Source: Xenorhabdus japonica
Lineage (GTDB): Bacteria > Pseudomonadota > Gammaproteobacteria > Enterobacterales > Enterobacteriaceae
Direction of reading: 5' to 3'
Assembly (NCBI RefSeq): GCF_900115195.1
Contig: NZ_FOVO01000003.1
Span: 62,001-126,000, forward strand
DNA: 64,000 nucleotides
The notes beneath the pieces were generated by a model that saw only the letters and a list, made by a program, of their open reading frames with translations, made no database searches and was not told the DNA's origin. This document shows positions 17,125 to 26,104 of the stretch, piece after piece; position 1 is the first letter of the stretch; each line of letters begins with the position of its first letter. The translations under genes were made by a program, and so were the position numbers.

Positions 17125-18681
17125 GTGTTATCTGGGAAATCTTTCTTTATATTTAATCGATATCTGATCAATTCATTTTGCGGCTGGTTATTGTTTTCTT
17201 GTTGGTGGTTTTGCTTATGGGTCATCGCGTACTATTTTGTTAATGATTCTGAATTAGCTATCTTATTTTTTCCTTTTGCCTTACGTCTCGGTATTGCACT
17301 TCATACTCCTAAACGTTATTGGATGACTATTTACGGTGCAGAATGGAAACTTACTATTTGTTTGGCGCTTTTAATGGGTCAACCGCAATGGTTTACTGTA
17401 TTAACGGCCAGCATAGCCAGTTTCCCTCTTGTTTGGTTTGCCTGCTATTATTATTGTGGCAATCAAAGTCAATGGCAGCGATTTGCAGTTATGGCAGGTG
17501 TAATTCTAGTAACTTCCATTATTAATGTTTTGGCGATAAGCAATCATCATTCTGCTTTGAGTATTGCATTCTTGGTGAGTTTAACTGGCGGTGTCATGCT
17601 GGTTCCTTTGTGTTATTTAGTATGGCACTACCTATTCCAAAATATTTGGCTGCCTTTGACTGCTAATCTTGTATCACATCGAATTCAGTTTCATCTGAAA
17701 CATGTTTTTCTTTATATTTTATTATTTATACTGAATATTTTTCTTCAGGTTAACCTCCCGAATGAGTTGCGTTATTTTGCTCCATTTTGTCTGGTCATTC
17801 CAATTATCTTATTGGCTTTTCGTTATGGCTGGCAAGGTGCTGTAGTCGGTACTTTGCTGAACAGTATTGCATTGATTGCTGCGCGCAGTGGTGTATCAAA
17901 TATGGAGATCACAGATCTTTTGTTATCGCTGTTGGTTCAAACGGTTACTGGGATTATGTTGGGTATGGCTGTGCAGCGTCAGCGTGATCTCAATGCACAG
18001 TTAAAGCGTCAACTCCATTGTAATCACAGTCTGTCCCGTCAATTGGTGAAAGCGGAAGAATCGGTGAGGCGGGAGATTGCACGTGAATTGCATGATGAAA
18101 TTGGTCAGAATATTACGGCTATTCGTACACAAGCCAATATTATCCGGCGGGTAGAAGTGGCACCGATTAGTGTTAATTGTGCTAAAACGATCGAGTCATT
18201 ATCCCTCAATATTTATGATACGACTAAAGGATTGCTGAGTCGGCTGCGGCCTAAAATTCTTGATGATCTCGGTTTGAAAGAAGCTATAGAACAATTATTG
18301 CGGGATATGAAATTTGAATCTCATGGCATATCAGTAAAAATTCATTGGACGACAGATTCAGTTATGGCAATTGAGCAACTAAGTGATACAACCAAAATTA
18401 CGTTATATCGCCTTTGTCAGGAAGCGTTGAATAATGCCATGAAATATTCTCAAGCGGATCGTATTGAACTGCATTTTTCTGTCAAAGATATGATCCATTT
18501 ATTGATTCAAGATAATGGTATTGGCTGTATAGCCGAAGATCATATGAAAGGATTTGGTTTACGCGGTATGCGAGAACGTGTGCAGGCTCTCGGTGGAAAA
18601 TTCTCTATTCACGGTGAAAAACGACAAGGTGATTCGACATCTTCGGGAACGAATTTGTCTATTATTTTGCCTAAATTTTAA
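17125..18681 (+). CDS. uhpB: Sensor histidine kinase UhpB
   Basis: A 518-residue membrane kinase (E. coli form about 500). The N-terminal half is the MASE1 membrane domain with about eight hydrophobic helices, collinear with E. coli UhpB (FCLWVIAYYFV, LFFPFALRLG, SLTGGVMLVPL). The cytoplasmic half carries the phospho-acceptor His323 in REIARELHDEIGQ and an ATPase domain with LCQEALNNAMKYS (N box), DNGIG and GFGLRGMRERV. The start is GTG 17125, preceded by AGGGAG. It phosphorylates UhpA when UhpC reports external glucose-6-phosphate; here UhpC is broken and uhpA lies 8.3 kb away, so its activity in this strain is uncertain. Confidence 0.93.
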   Translation: MLSGKSFFIFNRYLINSFCGWLLFSCWWFCLWVIAYYFVNDSELAILFFPFALRLGIALHTPKRYWMTIYGAEWKLTICLALLMGQPQWFTVLTASIASFPLVWFACYYYCGNQSQWQRFAVMAGVILVTSIINVLAISNHHSALSIAFLVSLTGGVMLVPLCYLVWHYLFQNIWLPLTANLVSHRIQFHLKHVFLYILLFILNIFLQVNLPNELRYFAPFCLVIPIILLAFRYGWQGAVVGTLLNSIALIAARSGVSNMEITDLLLSLLVQTVTGIMLGMAVQRQRDLNAQLKRQLHCNHSLSRQLVKAEESVRREIARELHDEIGQNITAIRTQANIIRRVEVAPISVNCAKTIESLSLNIYDTTKGLLSRLRPKILDDLGLKEAIEQLLRDMKFESHGISVKIHWTTDSVMAIEQLSDTTKITLYRLCQEALNNAMKYSQADRIELHFSVKDMIHLLIQDNGIGCIAEDHMKGFGLRGMRERVQALGGKFSIHGEKRQGDSTSSGTNLSIILPKF

Positions 18682-18690
18682 GGTAGAAAC

Positions 18691-20022
18691 ATGACAGTTT
18701 CTTCGCAATCCAAGCCATTAAATGACAAGTATTTATCTGATGGAGAAATCGGAGAACAGTATCGTTACTGGCGCTTGCATATTATGTTGAACCTTTATGC
18801 AGGATATGCATTATTTTACTTTACCCGTAAAAATTTTAACTATGCAGTGCCTGCCATGATAACTGATCTCGGCCTTGAAAAAGCGGAGATTGGTCTTATT
18901 GGCACGCTGTTTTATATCACATATGGTTGCTCTAAATTCCTTTCCGGCATTATTTCTGACCGCTCCAATCCGCGTTATTTTATGGGAATAGGATTAATTG
19001 CCACGGGGATTATTAATATCTTTTTTGGTTTGTCCAGTTCAATTGTGATGTTTGCCTTTCTGTAGATTTTAAATGCGTGGTTTCAGGGATGGGGTTCTCC
19101 GTCATGTACTAAATTACTTACCAGTTGGTATTCTCGCTCAGAGCGTGGTTTTTGGTGGTCTCTATGGAATACTTCACATCATGTAGGTAGTGCATTGATT
19201 GCATTATTTGTCAGTTTCTTGACGTTACATTTTAGCTGGCGAGAAGGGTTTATTGTGCCGGGCTGTTTAGGTATTTTGGCCGGAGTATTTTTATGTTGGC
19301 GATTACGTGACAAGCCTACCACAATGGGGTTACCGACTATTGGTCAATTTCGTAATGATCATTTGGAAAAAGTGCATGAAAATCAAGGGCAGGGGCTAAC
19401 TACCAGAGAAATCCTGAAAACTTACGTTTTTTGCAATAAGTATATTTGGCTGCTTTCATTTAGTTACGTTCTGGTATATCTCGTTCGTACTGTTATTAAC
19501 GATTGGGGAAATGTCTATCTGACAGAATATCATCATTATGATTTAGTGAGTGCAAATGCGGTATTATCACTTTTTGAAGTCGGTGGATTTATGGGGTCAC
19601 TGGTTGCGGGATGGGGATCTGATAAAGTATTTGGCGGCAATCGTGGGCCGATGAACTTGATATTTGCGACGGGTATTTTCTTATCAGTGGCAGCCTTATG
19701 GTTAATGCCTATGACAAATTTGATTTTTCAGTCAATTGGATTTTTTACCATTGGCTTTTTCGTTTTTGGTCCCCAATTACTGATTGGGATGGCTGCTGCA
19801 GAGTGTTCCCATAAAGATTCTGCGGGAGCAGCCACGGGATTTGTTGGTCTTTTTGCCTATACAGGCGCTGCACTTGCTGGTTATCCTTTTGCTGTTATTT
19901 TAGAACATTACCATTGGACGGGATTGTTTATTACCATTTCTGCTTGTGCTGTAATGATAGGATTATTATTACTTCCATTCCTGCAAGCCCAGTTTCCTCG
20001 GCAGAAAGAACAGGAGTTATGA
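18691..20022 (+). pseudogene. uhpC: UhpC sugar-phosphate sensor, interrupted by a nonsense codon
   Basis: UhpC is a UhpT-like membrane protein that senses external glucose-6-phosphate and stimulates UhpB. The frame runs from ATG 18691 and matches E. coli UhpC (YRYWRLHIMLNLYAGYALFY...) until TAG at 19063-19065 (codon 125). The same frame continues without further lesions (ILNAWFQGWGSP, WYSRSERGFWWSLWNTSHH) to TAA 20020-20022 after LLPFLQAQFPRQ. In E. coli the residue at the TAG is Trp (LWVLNAFFQG), so one TGG-to-TAG change explains it. Total length would be 443 residues. Nothing else is damaged, which implies recent loss, readthrough, or a sequencing error. Confidence 0.9.
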
Positions 20023-20068
20023 GCCTATATCCAATGGATGGAGGGAAATATGCAAATTTAGTATGGGC

Positions 20069-20620
20069 TTATTGTCTATTTCTATTACACCATTCGTCTT
20101 TGGTTATTTCCCAAAATTCACAGTCATATTTTCCTGAAACATATTCTTTTTCTTCTATTTTTATTAGGCTGGCCCCTTGTGCCAATGAGATTTTTTTCGA
20201 GCCTTGATTAATACTGGCTTTTTGTGTTCTGAGAACGGGTTGTTCCAGTATGTGAAACCAATAATCAGTCACTTTTTCACAGGCTTCGCCCATCAATCCT
20301 TGACCCTGGTATTCCAGAGACAGCCAGAAACCTCTGTTATTATCTGGTTTATCATATAACCCGATCATACCGATTAGCTCATCAGGGTGATTTTTTACTC
20401 TGATAGACCATATCCATGCTTTTCCTGATTGAATTGCAGGAAAAGCCACTTTTTTGACAAAATATTCTGCCCCATCGGCGGGATAAGGCCAAGAGACTGC
20501 ACGGCTATCTAAGTATTTGACTATATCCCAGTGAGGAAATTTTGGCTGAATTTGAATAGCATCGCCATAAGCCAGTTTTTTTAACAAAAGCCGCTTGGTC
20601 TCCAGATCATCGAGTGGCAT
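20069..20620 (-). CDS. GNAT-family N-acetyltransferase (RimJ/RimL type)
   Basis: A 183-residue acetyltransferase: N-terminal ETKRLLLKKLAYGD strand-helix, central WSIRVKNHPDELIGMIGLYD and RGFWLSLEYQGQGLMGEACEKV, which contains the acetyl-CoA pyrophosphate loop (Q-G-Q-G-L-M-G), and the C-terminal ASINQGSKKISLAQGASLI block found in the RimJ/RimL group. The acceptor (ribosomal protein N-terminus, antibiotic or small molecule) is not evident. It converges on the uhpC pseudogene, with no terminator visible between them. Confidence 0.85.
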   Translation of the reverse strand: MPLDDLETKRLLLKKLAYGDAIQIQPKFPHWDIVKYLDSRAVSWPYPADGAEYFVKKVAFPAIQSGKAWIWSIRVKNHPDELIGMIGLYDKPDNNRGFWLSLEYQGQGLMGEACEKVTDYWFHILEQPVLRTQKASINQGSKKISLAQGASLIKIEEKEYVSGKYDCEFWEITKDEWCNRNRQ

Positions 20621-20793
20621 CTTGCCCTCGTCTTATAAATAAAATGTTATTTAATGGTAATGAAAAACAATAAATTTAGCGTTAAAAATAGTCAATTCAA
20701 TTTTTTCACCTTAGTAAAATAATAGGATGCAAGATTTGGATTTTAAAAACATGGTATAGTACTTCCCCGATTTTTCCTATCCACCGGAATGTT

Positions 20794-21609
20794 ATGTCTT
20801 ATCAATGTCCTTTATGCCACTTACCATTACTGTTTGCTAACCATCAATGGCGTTGCGGAAACAATCATCAGTTTGATTGTGCAAAAGAAGGGTACGTCAA
20901 TTTGCTGCCCGTTCAGCATAAACGTTCAAAAGAGCCGGGGGATAGTGTAGAGATGATGCAAGCGAGAAGGGCATTTTTGCATTCTAGCCATTATCAGGCG
21001 CTGCAACAAAAAACTATTGAGTTACTTAACGAATATTTACCAGAATGCGCTGAATCTTTATTGGATATTGGTTGTGGAGAAGGTTATTACACAGCCGCGG
21101 TTCAGGAGAAGTTGAATATTCATCGAGATTTGGTGGTATATGGATTGGATGTGGCGAAAGTTGCTGTCCGTTATGGTGCTAAACGTTATCCTGAGGTTAA
21201 TTTCTGCGTAGCATCCAGCCATCGGTTGCCATTTGCAGATAGCTCACTGGATAGTATTTTACGTATTTACGCTCCCTGTAAGGCGGCAGAATTGGCTCGA
21301 GTAGTGAAAACTGATGGTATCGTTCTGACGGTGACGCCAGGCCCTCGTCATTTGTACCAATTGAAGGAATTAATTTATCAGGAAGTGCATTTACATCCTG
21401 AAAATGATGAACACTGGGATGAATTTGAATTAATTTCAACTGAAACATTGGCTTATGCAATGTCATTGGATAGTGATCAAGCTCATAATTTATTGCAGAT
21501 GACTCCTTTTGCTTGGCGGGCGTCAGAAGAAGTTAAAACTCATTTGATCTCGAAAGAACAGTTTAATTGTGAAGCCGATTTTACGTTGAAAGTATATCGG
21601 CGTATTTGA
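20794..21609 (+). CDS. rlmA: 23S rRNA (guanine-745 N1)-methyltransferase
   Basis: A 271-residue methyltransferase collinear with E. coli RlmA. The N-terminal zinc site is Cys5, Cys8, Cys21, His25 (YQCPLC ... WRCGNNHQFD); the SAM-binding motif is LLDIGCGEGYYT followed by the acidic strand end GLDVAK; the family signature RIYAPCKAAELARV and TPGPRHLYQLKELIY are present. It methylates G745 in helix 35 near the peptide exit tunnel. A -10-like TATAGT lies at 20754-20759. In E. coli it neighbours mntP, as here. Confidence 0.96.
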   Translation: MSYQCPLCHLPLLFANHQWRCGNNHQFDCAKEGYVNLLPVQHKRSKEPGDSVEMMQARRAFLHSSHYQALQQKTIELLNEYLPECAESLLDIGCGEGYYTAAVQEKLNIHRDLVVYGLDVAKVAVRYGAKRYPEVNFCVASSHRLPFADSSLDSILRIYAPCKAAELARVVKTDGIVLTVTPGPRHLYQLKELIYQEVHLHPENDEHWDEFELISTETLAYAMSLDSDQAHNLLQMTPFAWRASEEVKTHLISKEQFNCEADFTLKVYRRI

Positions 21610-21669
21610 TATTAAGAAGATTACTGTCACTTTTATTAGACTGTAGATCTGGCGTAATTATGTTCGTAC

Positions 21670-21730
21670 TATACCCAATGGGTTTTAATTTTTAGCCAAC
21701 AAAGCTGCGACTAGAAAGACGAAAGCATAT
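21670..21730 (-). repeat. Short interspersed repeat, internally deleted copy
   Basis: Begins TATACCCAATGGGTTTTAA and ends AGAAAGACGAAAGCATAT, with an internal AGCCAACAAAG block. It is a shortened version, in reverse orientation, of the 123-bp repeat at 50540-50662. It lies between the convergent rlmA and mntP genes. Confidence 0.65.
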
Positions 21731-21758
21731 ATTACTCCAGATTATTGGAAATAATAGC

Positions 21759-22340
21759 TTATTCTGCGTACATAAATAATTTAAGATGCTCGAATAATAT
21801 ATTGAAGCCAATGGCAATTAACACTAATCCTCCAACTAATTCGGCTTTTTTACCTAGTAGCGGACCAATATAGCGACCAATTAACATGCCTATGGTAGCC
21901 ATAATCATAGTCATGAGGCCAATTGTCATGGCTGTGTGTAGAATATCAACTTGCAGGAAGGCAAGGCCGACACCAATTGCCATCGCGTCCAGACTGGTTG
22001 CAATAGCAGTGAGAATTAATGTCACTGAACTATGACGTTGAGGGGCTTTGGTATATGTTTCAGGTTCATGCTTGAAACTGTCAATTATCATTCGGCAGCC
22101 AAGAATTAACAGTAATGAAAAGGCAATCCAATGATCCCATTCCATAATGTATTGGCTGGCATACAGGCCCAATGACCAACCAATTAAAGGAGTACAGGTT
22201 TCAACCAAACCAAAGATGATGCCTGTGCGGATAGCTTCGAAAAAATGAGGTCGGTGAAGGGCGGCTCCTTTTCCTACGGCAGCGGCAAAAGCATCCATGG
22301 AAAGGGCGAGTGCGAGAATAAGTGTTGCATAGAGATTCAT
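21759..22340 (-). CDS. mntP: Manganese efflux pump MntP
   Basis: A 193-residue inner-membrane protein with six helices that exports Mn(II). It follows E. coli MntP throughout: [68 protein letters not shown] and [16 protein letters not shown]; the two internal repeats with conserved Asp (SMDA, SLDA) are the transport motifs. The open frame extends 18 codons upstream, but ATG 22340 preceded by GAGGTTAT is the homologous start. It is controlled by a manganese riboswitch in the long leader and a Fur box upstream. Confidence 0.95.
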   Translation of the reverse strand: MNLYATLILALALSMDAFAAAVGKGAALHRPHFFEAIRTGIIFGLVETCTPLIGWSLGLYASQYIMEWDHWIAFSLLLILGCRMIIDSFKHEPETYTKAPQRHSSVTLILTAIATSLDAMAIGVGLAFLQVDILHTAMTIGLMTMIMATIGMLIGRYIGPLLGKKAELVGGLVLIAIGFNILFEHLKLFMYAE

Positions 22341-22605
22341 CAAAATAACCTCGGTTGGGTGATTCCATATACACACAACACACCCCCCAACCAATGGTGC
22401 TGTTATGTGTCTATGGTCTTGCCAACCGATTTATACTCGTCATTTTCCAAGTTTCTACTTTGTTAGCTGAAACTTGAAATTTATAGAGCATAAAAACCTA
22501 GATTTTATTAGGTTATTTGGGTATTCGTACCACGTTTTATTTTAAACGAGTATGTTGATACAAATTTTCCAGAGATTTTCTGGAACAGGCTACTCCCCAA
22601 TGACT
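22341..22605 (-). ncRNA. yybP-ykoY manganese riboswitch in mntP leader
   Basis: On the minus strand the conserved aptamer pieces appear in order: GGGGAGTAGCC (complement of 22588-22598), a variable hairpin (TTCCAGAAAATCTCTGGAA), then CAACATACTCG (complement of 22547-22557). The leader continues about 200 bases with GGCAAGACC and ATAGACACATAACAGCACC before GAGGTTAT and the start codon, the layout of the E. coli mntP leader. In this family Mn(II) binding at the GGGGAGUA/ACAUACUC junction exposes the ribosome site and raises mntP expression. Confidence 0.92.
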
Positions 22606-22666
22606 GCAGCGGACAATATCATATTCAGAATAAAAGGCAAAAAATATTTTGCTATATTTCAAATAT

Positions 22667-22685
22667 GCAAATGATAATTATTATC
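22667..22685 (-). promoter_or_regulatory. Fur box upstream of mntP
   Basis: A 19-base element containing AATGATAATTATTATC agrees with the Fur consensus at 16 of 19 positions. It lies about 60 bases upstream of the riboswitch aptamer. Fur influence on mntP is known in E. coli. Confidence 0.7.
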
Positions 22686-22709
22686 GTTATGGGGTTTGTT
22701 TTAGGAAGT

Positions 22710-22742
22710 AAATAAGATCAATAAATTACATTGATCTTATTT
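22710..22742 (-). terminator. Hairpin downstream of yobD
   Basis: A perfect 13-bp inverted repeat (AAATAAGATCAAT / ATTGATCTTATTT) with a 7-nt loop, 28 bases after the yobD stop. It is AT-rich with only a short T-tail, so it may be a weak terminator or an insulator between yobD and mntP. Confidence 0.5.
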
Positions 22743-22769
22743 AATCTCTTGGCGTTAAAATAAGTAAAG

Positions 22770-23228
22770 TTATTTGTTGTTGACAAGGAATTGATAAATT
22801 TTTTCTAAGTCATCTAGTTTTGTTACGAAAATATATATTTTGTTTTGCTCTAAATCCATCATGAGAATGCCATCTTCAGATAAATTCATTTCTTTAATAC
22901 TTTCATAAGAAAAAAAGCGGTTGATATGATAAAAGCCGTATTTTTTAAAAATTAGTTTTGGTGAGCGAATATAACCTAAATATAGTGTCACCAGTATGAT
23001 AAATGATAACAAATAAGTCGTGAATTGGTTGCCGTGCGACATAACATTATTATAAATAATAATGGTAATCAAAATGATGAAGATTAAGGCGTCAATCCGA
23101 TGTTTTCTTTTAAGTTTTATGTTTAACAACGTCTTGCCTTTGAGCTGATTGATGACAAATTCATCATAAATCGCAAAAGCGAGCATTAACACAATCAAAA
23201 CTATCAAGATGATATCATTCAAGCCCAT
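22770..23228 (-). CDS. yobD: UPF0266 inner-membrane protein YobD
   Basis: A 152-residue protein equal in length to E. coli YobD. Three hydrophobic segments (about 4-22, 44-62, 68-86) precede a cytoplasmic part with the conserved IRSPKLIFKKYGFYHINRFF and IKEMNLSEDGILMMDLEQ motifs and the ending DDLEKIYQFLV. The function is unknown. The frame opens eight codons upstream, but ATG 23228 (MGLNDII) matches the homologous start. It sits directly downstream of manXYZ, as in E. coli, beyond a terminator. Confidence 0.93.
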   Translation of the reverse strand: MGLNDIILIVLIVLMLAFAIYDEFVINQLKGKTLLNIKLKRKHRIDALIFIILITIIIYNNVMSHGNQFTTYLLSFIILVTLYLGYIRSPKLIFKKYGFYHINRFFSYESIKEMNLSEDGILMMDLEQNKIYIFVTKLDDLEKIYQFLVNNK

Positions 23229-23257
23229 TTTATCCTCTGATTTTATAATCAAAAATA

Positions 23258-23299
23258 CAAATTTTTAATAAATTAGGGAGGGATTTTTTCCTCCCTAAT
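23258..23299 (-). terminator. manXYZ terminator
   Basis: A perfect 10-bp stem (ATTAGGGAGG / CCTCCCTAAT) 31 bases beyond the manZ stop, followed on the minus strand by a U-rich TTTATTAAAAATTT tail. Confidence 0.8.
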
Positions 23300-23329
23300 G
23301 TTTTTAATTAATAATATCTGCTAATCAGA

Positions 23330-24187
23330 TTATTTGACCAAGCCCAGAAAACCAAAATAGTAACCTATAATGCCTATAACAAAGAAACCTATGATGATCC
23401 ATAAAGGGTTTACTTTTTTCCTTAATAGCCACATACAGCCAAATGTCAGTAGTAGTGGGGCAATACCAGGCAGTAATTTATCCAGAATGATTTGAACAGT
23501 TGTTATATTAATCTCACCTGTCGTTGGATCAGGTACTTTGGAAATAACAAGAGGGATATTGATTTTAGTCCAACTATTAACTAAGGCCCCCATCACAAAC
23601 AGACCTAAAATTGATGCTCCTTCTGTCATTTTTTGCAGGAAACCACCACCCATATCTTTGACGATATCCATTCCTTTTTTATAGCCATAGGCGACGCCGT
23701 AATAACGGGTCAGCAAACGTACTAAGTTAAATAAACAGAAGAACAGTAGTGGTCCCAATAAACTACCACTCATTGCAATACCTGCACCAAGTGCAGCAAA
23801 AACAGGGCGAACAGTGCCCCAGAAAATGGGGTCACCAACACCAGCCAATGGTCCCATCAAGCCAACTTTGATCCCGTTAATAGCACTGTCATCAATATCG
23901 GCACCATTAGCACGCTGTTCTTCCATCGCCATAGTGACACCAAGAATAGGTGCTGCCACATAAGGATGAGTATTAAAGAATTCTAAATGACGTTTAATAG
24001 CCAGTCTTCGTTCTTCCGTATTTTCGGGATATAGGCGGCGAATGGCGGGGACCATTGAGAAGCAAAATCCCAGTGCTTGCATACGTTCAAAGTTCCATGA
24101 ACCCTGAAATAGACTAGAGCGAAGGAAGACGCCACGGATATCGCTTTGTGTCAGTTTTTTCTGACCCATGTTTGTTGCCTCTGACAT
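23330..24187 (-). CDS. manZ: PTS mannose transporter IID component
   Basis: A 285-residue membrane component that with ManY forms the channel for mannose, glucose and glucosamine. Matches E. coli ManZ throughout: KKLTQSDIRGVFLRS, SWNFERMQALGFCFSMVPA, NGIKVGLMGPLAGVGDP, YYGVAYGYKKGMDIVKDM and a hydrophobic C-terminus. Two in-frame ATGs are possible; ATG 24187 has AGAGG nine bases upstream while 24196 abuts it, so I choose the former. The ManYZ complex is also an entry route for some phages and bacteriocins in relatives. Confidence 0.96.
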   Translation of the reverse strand: MSEATNMGQKKLTQSDIRGVFLRSSLFQGSWNFERMQALGFCFSMVPAIRRLYPENTEERRLAIKRHLEFFNTHPYVAAPILGVTMAMEEQRANGADIDDSAINGIKVGLMGPLAGVGDPIFWGTVRPVFAALGAGIAMSGSLLGPLLFFCLFNLVRLLTRYYGVAYGYKKGMDIVKDMGGGFLQKMTEGASILGLFVMGALVNSWTKINIPLVISKVPDPTTGEINITTVQIILDKLLPGIAPLLLTFGCMWLLRKKVNPLWIIIGFFVIGIIGYYFGFLGLVK

Positions 24188-24200
24188 GTTGTTCATCCTC

Positions 24201-24998
24201 TTAATCTAATTCGTTATCAAGGTCATTCGGAGTATTACCAGCAGACGCGGCTACCTGTGATTGATTGTATTTAGGGTTAAGCTGGATATACAAGATCGCC
24301 AGAACAGCACCAGCGATACCAAGTATAACGAGGTTTTGTATATATACAGCGGCTACGAAACCTAAGTAGAAGAATGGCATTAGATAACCCGCACGCATCA
24401 TGTTAATTACCATTGCGTAACCAACAACAACAATCATTCCACCAGCGATATTGAGGCCAGTGGTGACAACTTCCGGAATGGAATGCAGCATATCTTGGAC
24501 GCCAGATGTTCCTACGGACAATGTTACAGCCAGTGAAGGTAGGGCGATACGCATGGCCTGAAGTACTAATGCTGAAATGTGGATGACGCTTATTGCCCGC
24601 AGATTGCCATTTTCCGCTGCTTTATCTGCAGCGTGTTGGAAGCCAACAGTCAGAGTACGGACAATGATAGTCAGAACTTGGCCTGCTGCTGCCAGAGGAA
24701 TAGCCAGTGCGATACCTGCACCCACATTTTGTCCGCCCGCGATAACCAGAATAGTTGAAATTATGGAGGCCAATGCTGCATCGGGAGCGACTGCTGCACC
24801 GATATTCATCCAGCCAAGAGCAATCATTTCCAGTGTACCGCCGATGATGATGCCTGTTTTTATATCGCCAAGCACTAAGCCGACTAATGTACAAGCAACC
24901 AATGGACGGTGAAATTGAAATTCATCAAGAATTGATCCCATGCCTGCGATACAAGCAATGATGAATATCAACACAAGTTGAACAACGGTAATTTCCAT
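24201..24998 (-). CDS. manY: PTS mannose transporter IIC component
   Basis: A 265-residue integral membrane protein, collinear with E. coli ManY: start MEITVVQLVLIF, GSILDEFQFHRPLVACTLVG, LGDIKTGIIIGGTLEMIALGWMNIG as the family core, and the end NDLDNELD, which is identical in E. coli. It provides the substrate pathway of the mannose permease with ManZ, 13 bases downstream. Several shadow ORFs lie inside. Confidence 0.97.
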   Translation of the reverse strand: MEITVVQLVLIFIIACIAGMGSILDEFQFHRPLVACTLVGLVLGDIKTGIIIGGTLEMIALGWMNIGAAVAPDAALASIISTILVIAGGQNVGAGIALAIPLAAAGQVLTIIVRTLTVGFQHAADKAAENGNLRAISVIHISALVLQAMRIALPSLAVTLSVGTSGVQDMLHSIPEVVTTGLNIAGGMIVVVGYAMVINMMRAGYLMPFFYLGFVAAVYIQNLVILGIAGAVLAILYIQLNPKYNQSQVAASAGNTPNDLDNELD

Positions 24999-25081
24999 TG
25001 TTTTTCTCCTGTAACCAAATGTAATTTGGTAAGAATTTTGTTATTGAGTAATGGTTATCAAAATGACATCTGTTTTTATTT

Positions 25082-26104
25082 TTAAGCTTTTTTCAGCAGA
25101 TCCATCATGTTTAAACGGGTATCACTGGCAACTTTGCGGGCTTCAAGTTCTATGCCACGAGAGTTCAGTTTTTCAAAGGCTTCAATGTCTGTCCCGTCAA
25201 CGGAAATTGCATTATTGATCTGGTTTTTTCCTTGACGGAAAGCCATACCACCAATGTTTATGGATTCGATATTTACGCCACCTTCTACAATACGCAGGAC
25301 ATCTGTTGGATTGGTGAATAGCAGCATGACACGTTCACCAGCATATTTTGGGTTGTTGTAAACCCGGACGCATTTGGCAACGTCTATGACGTGGGCGCTG
25401 ACACCGGGAGGTGCGACTTGTTTCAACAAGGTCGAACGAACAGTATCTTGAGCAACTTCATCACTAACCACAATGATACGCTTGACATTAGTTTCTTTAG
25501 TCCAGCGAGTGGCAACTTGACCGTGAATAAGGCGATCATCAATACGGGCGAGAGCAATCTTCATATGACCGCCCGCAGCAGTAGTTGGTGACACAGTAGT
25601 AGTTGATGACACAGTAGTTGCTGAAATCGTGGCTGTTGAAACAGCAGGTGCTGAGGCAGGTACAATGGTTGGTTTGACAGGTTCTGATTTTGCTGGCTCT
25701 TCGGCTTGCTCTGTTTTAAGGGCTCGAATGCCTTCTTTCCCAGCTTCCAATGCAACAGAAACCAGCTCTTCCATGGATGGATCATCGTCACGACACATGA
25801 AAGCTTCAACAAGCATCGGAATGTTTACACCGGTTATGATTTCGTAGTTGTCTTTATCAACAACGATACGGTTTGCGGCATTGAACGGGCTGCCCCCCCA
25901 GGTATCGACGAAAAACAGAACTCCTTGTTCTGTATCAAGCGATTCCAGCTTTTTATTGTATTTATCGAATAATGTATCAGCATTTTCACCGGGCACAAAG
26001 TCGATATAAGAAACATTTCCTTGCTCTCCTATCAACATCTCTGTGGTATGAAGCAGCTGTTCAGCCGCAGCCCCGTGTGTGCCAATCATAATGGCTATAC
26101 TCAC
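25082..26104 (-). CDS. manX: PTS mannose transporter IIAB component
   Basis: A 340-residue cytoplasmic phosphotransfer protein. The IIA domain (1-130) has the phospho-histidine His10 in MIGTHG and the VDTWGGSPFN loop; the IIB domain (about 185-340) has His194 in RIDDRLIHGQVATRW. It receives phosphate from HPr and passes it to sugar entering through ManYZ. The start is GTG 26104 with GGGG eight bases upstream; the longer frame from 26152 is not conserved. The interdomain linker is unusual: instead of the Ala/Pro-rich E. coli linker it is a Ser/Thr/Val-rich tract (TISATTVSSTTTVSPTTAA) encoded by repeated ACTACTGTGTCA-like units. Confidence 0.96.
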   Translation of the reverse strand: MSIAIMIGTHGAAAEQLLHTTEMLIGEQGNVSYIDFVPGENADTLFDKYNKKLESLDTEQGVLFFVDTWGGSPFNAANRIVVDKDNYEIITGVNIPMLVEAFMCRDDDPSMEELVSVALEAGKEGIRALKTEQAEEPAKSEPVKPTIVPASAPAVSTATISATTVSSTTTVSPTTAAGGHMKIALARIDDRLIHGQVATRWTKETNVKRIIVVSDEVAQDTVRSTLLKQVAPPGVSAHVIDVAKCVRVYNNPKYAGERVMLLFTNPTDVLRIVEGGVNIESINIGGMAFRQGKNQINNAISVDGTDIEAFEKLNSRGIELEARKVASDTRLNMMDLLKKA

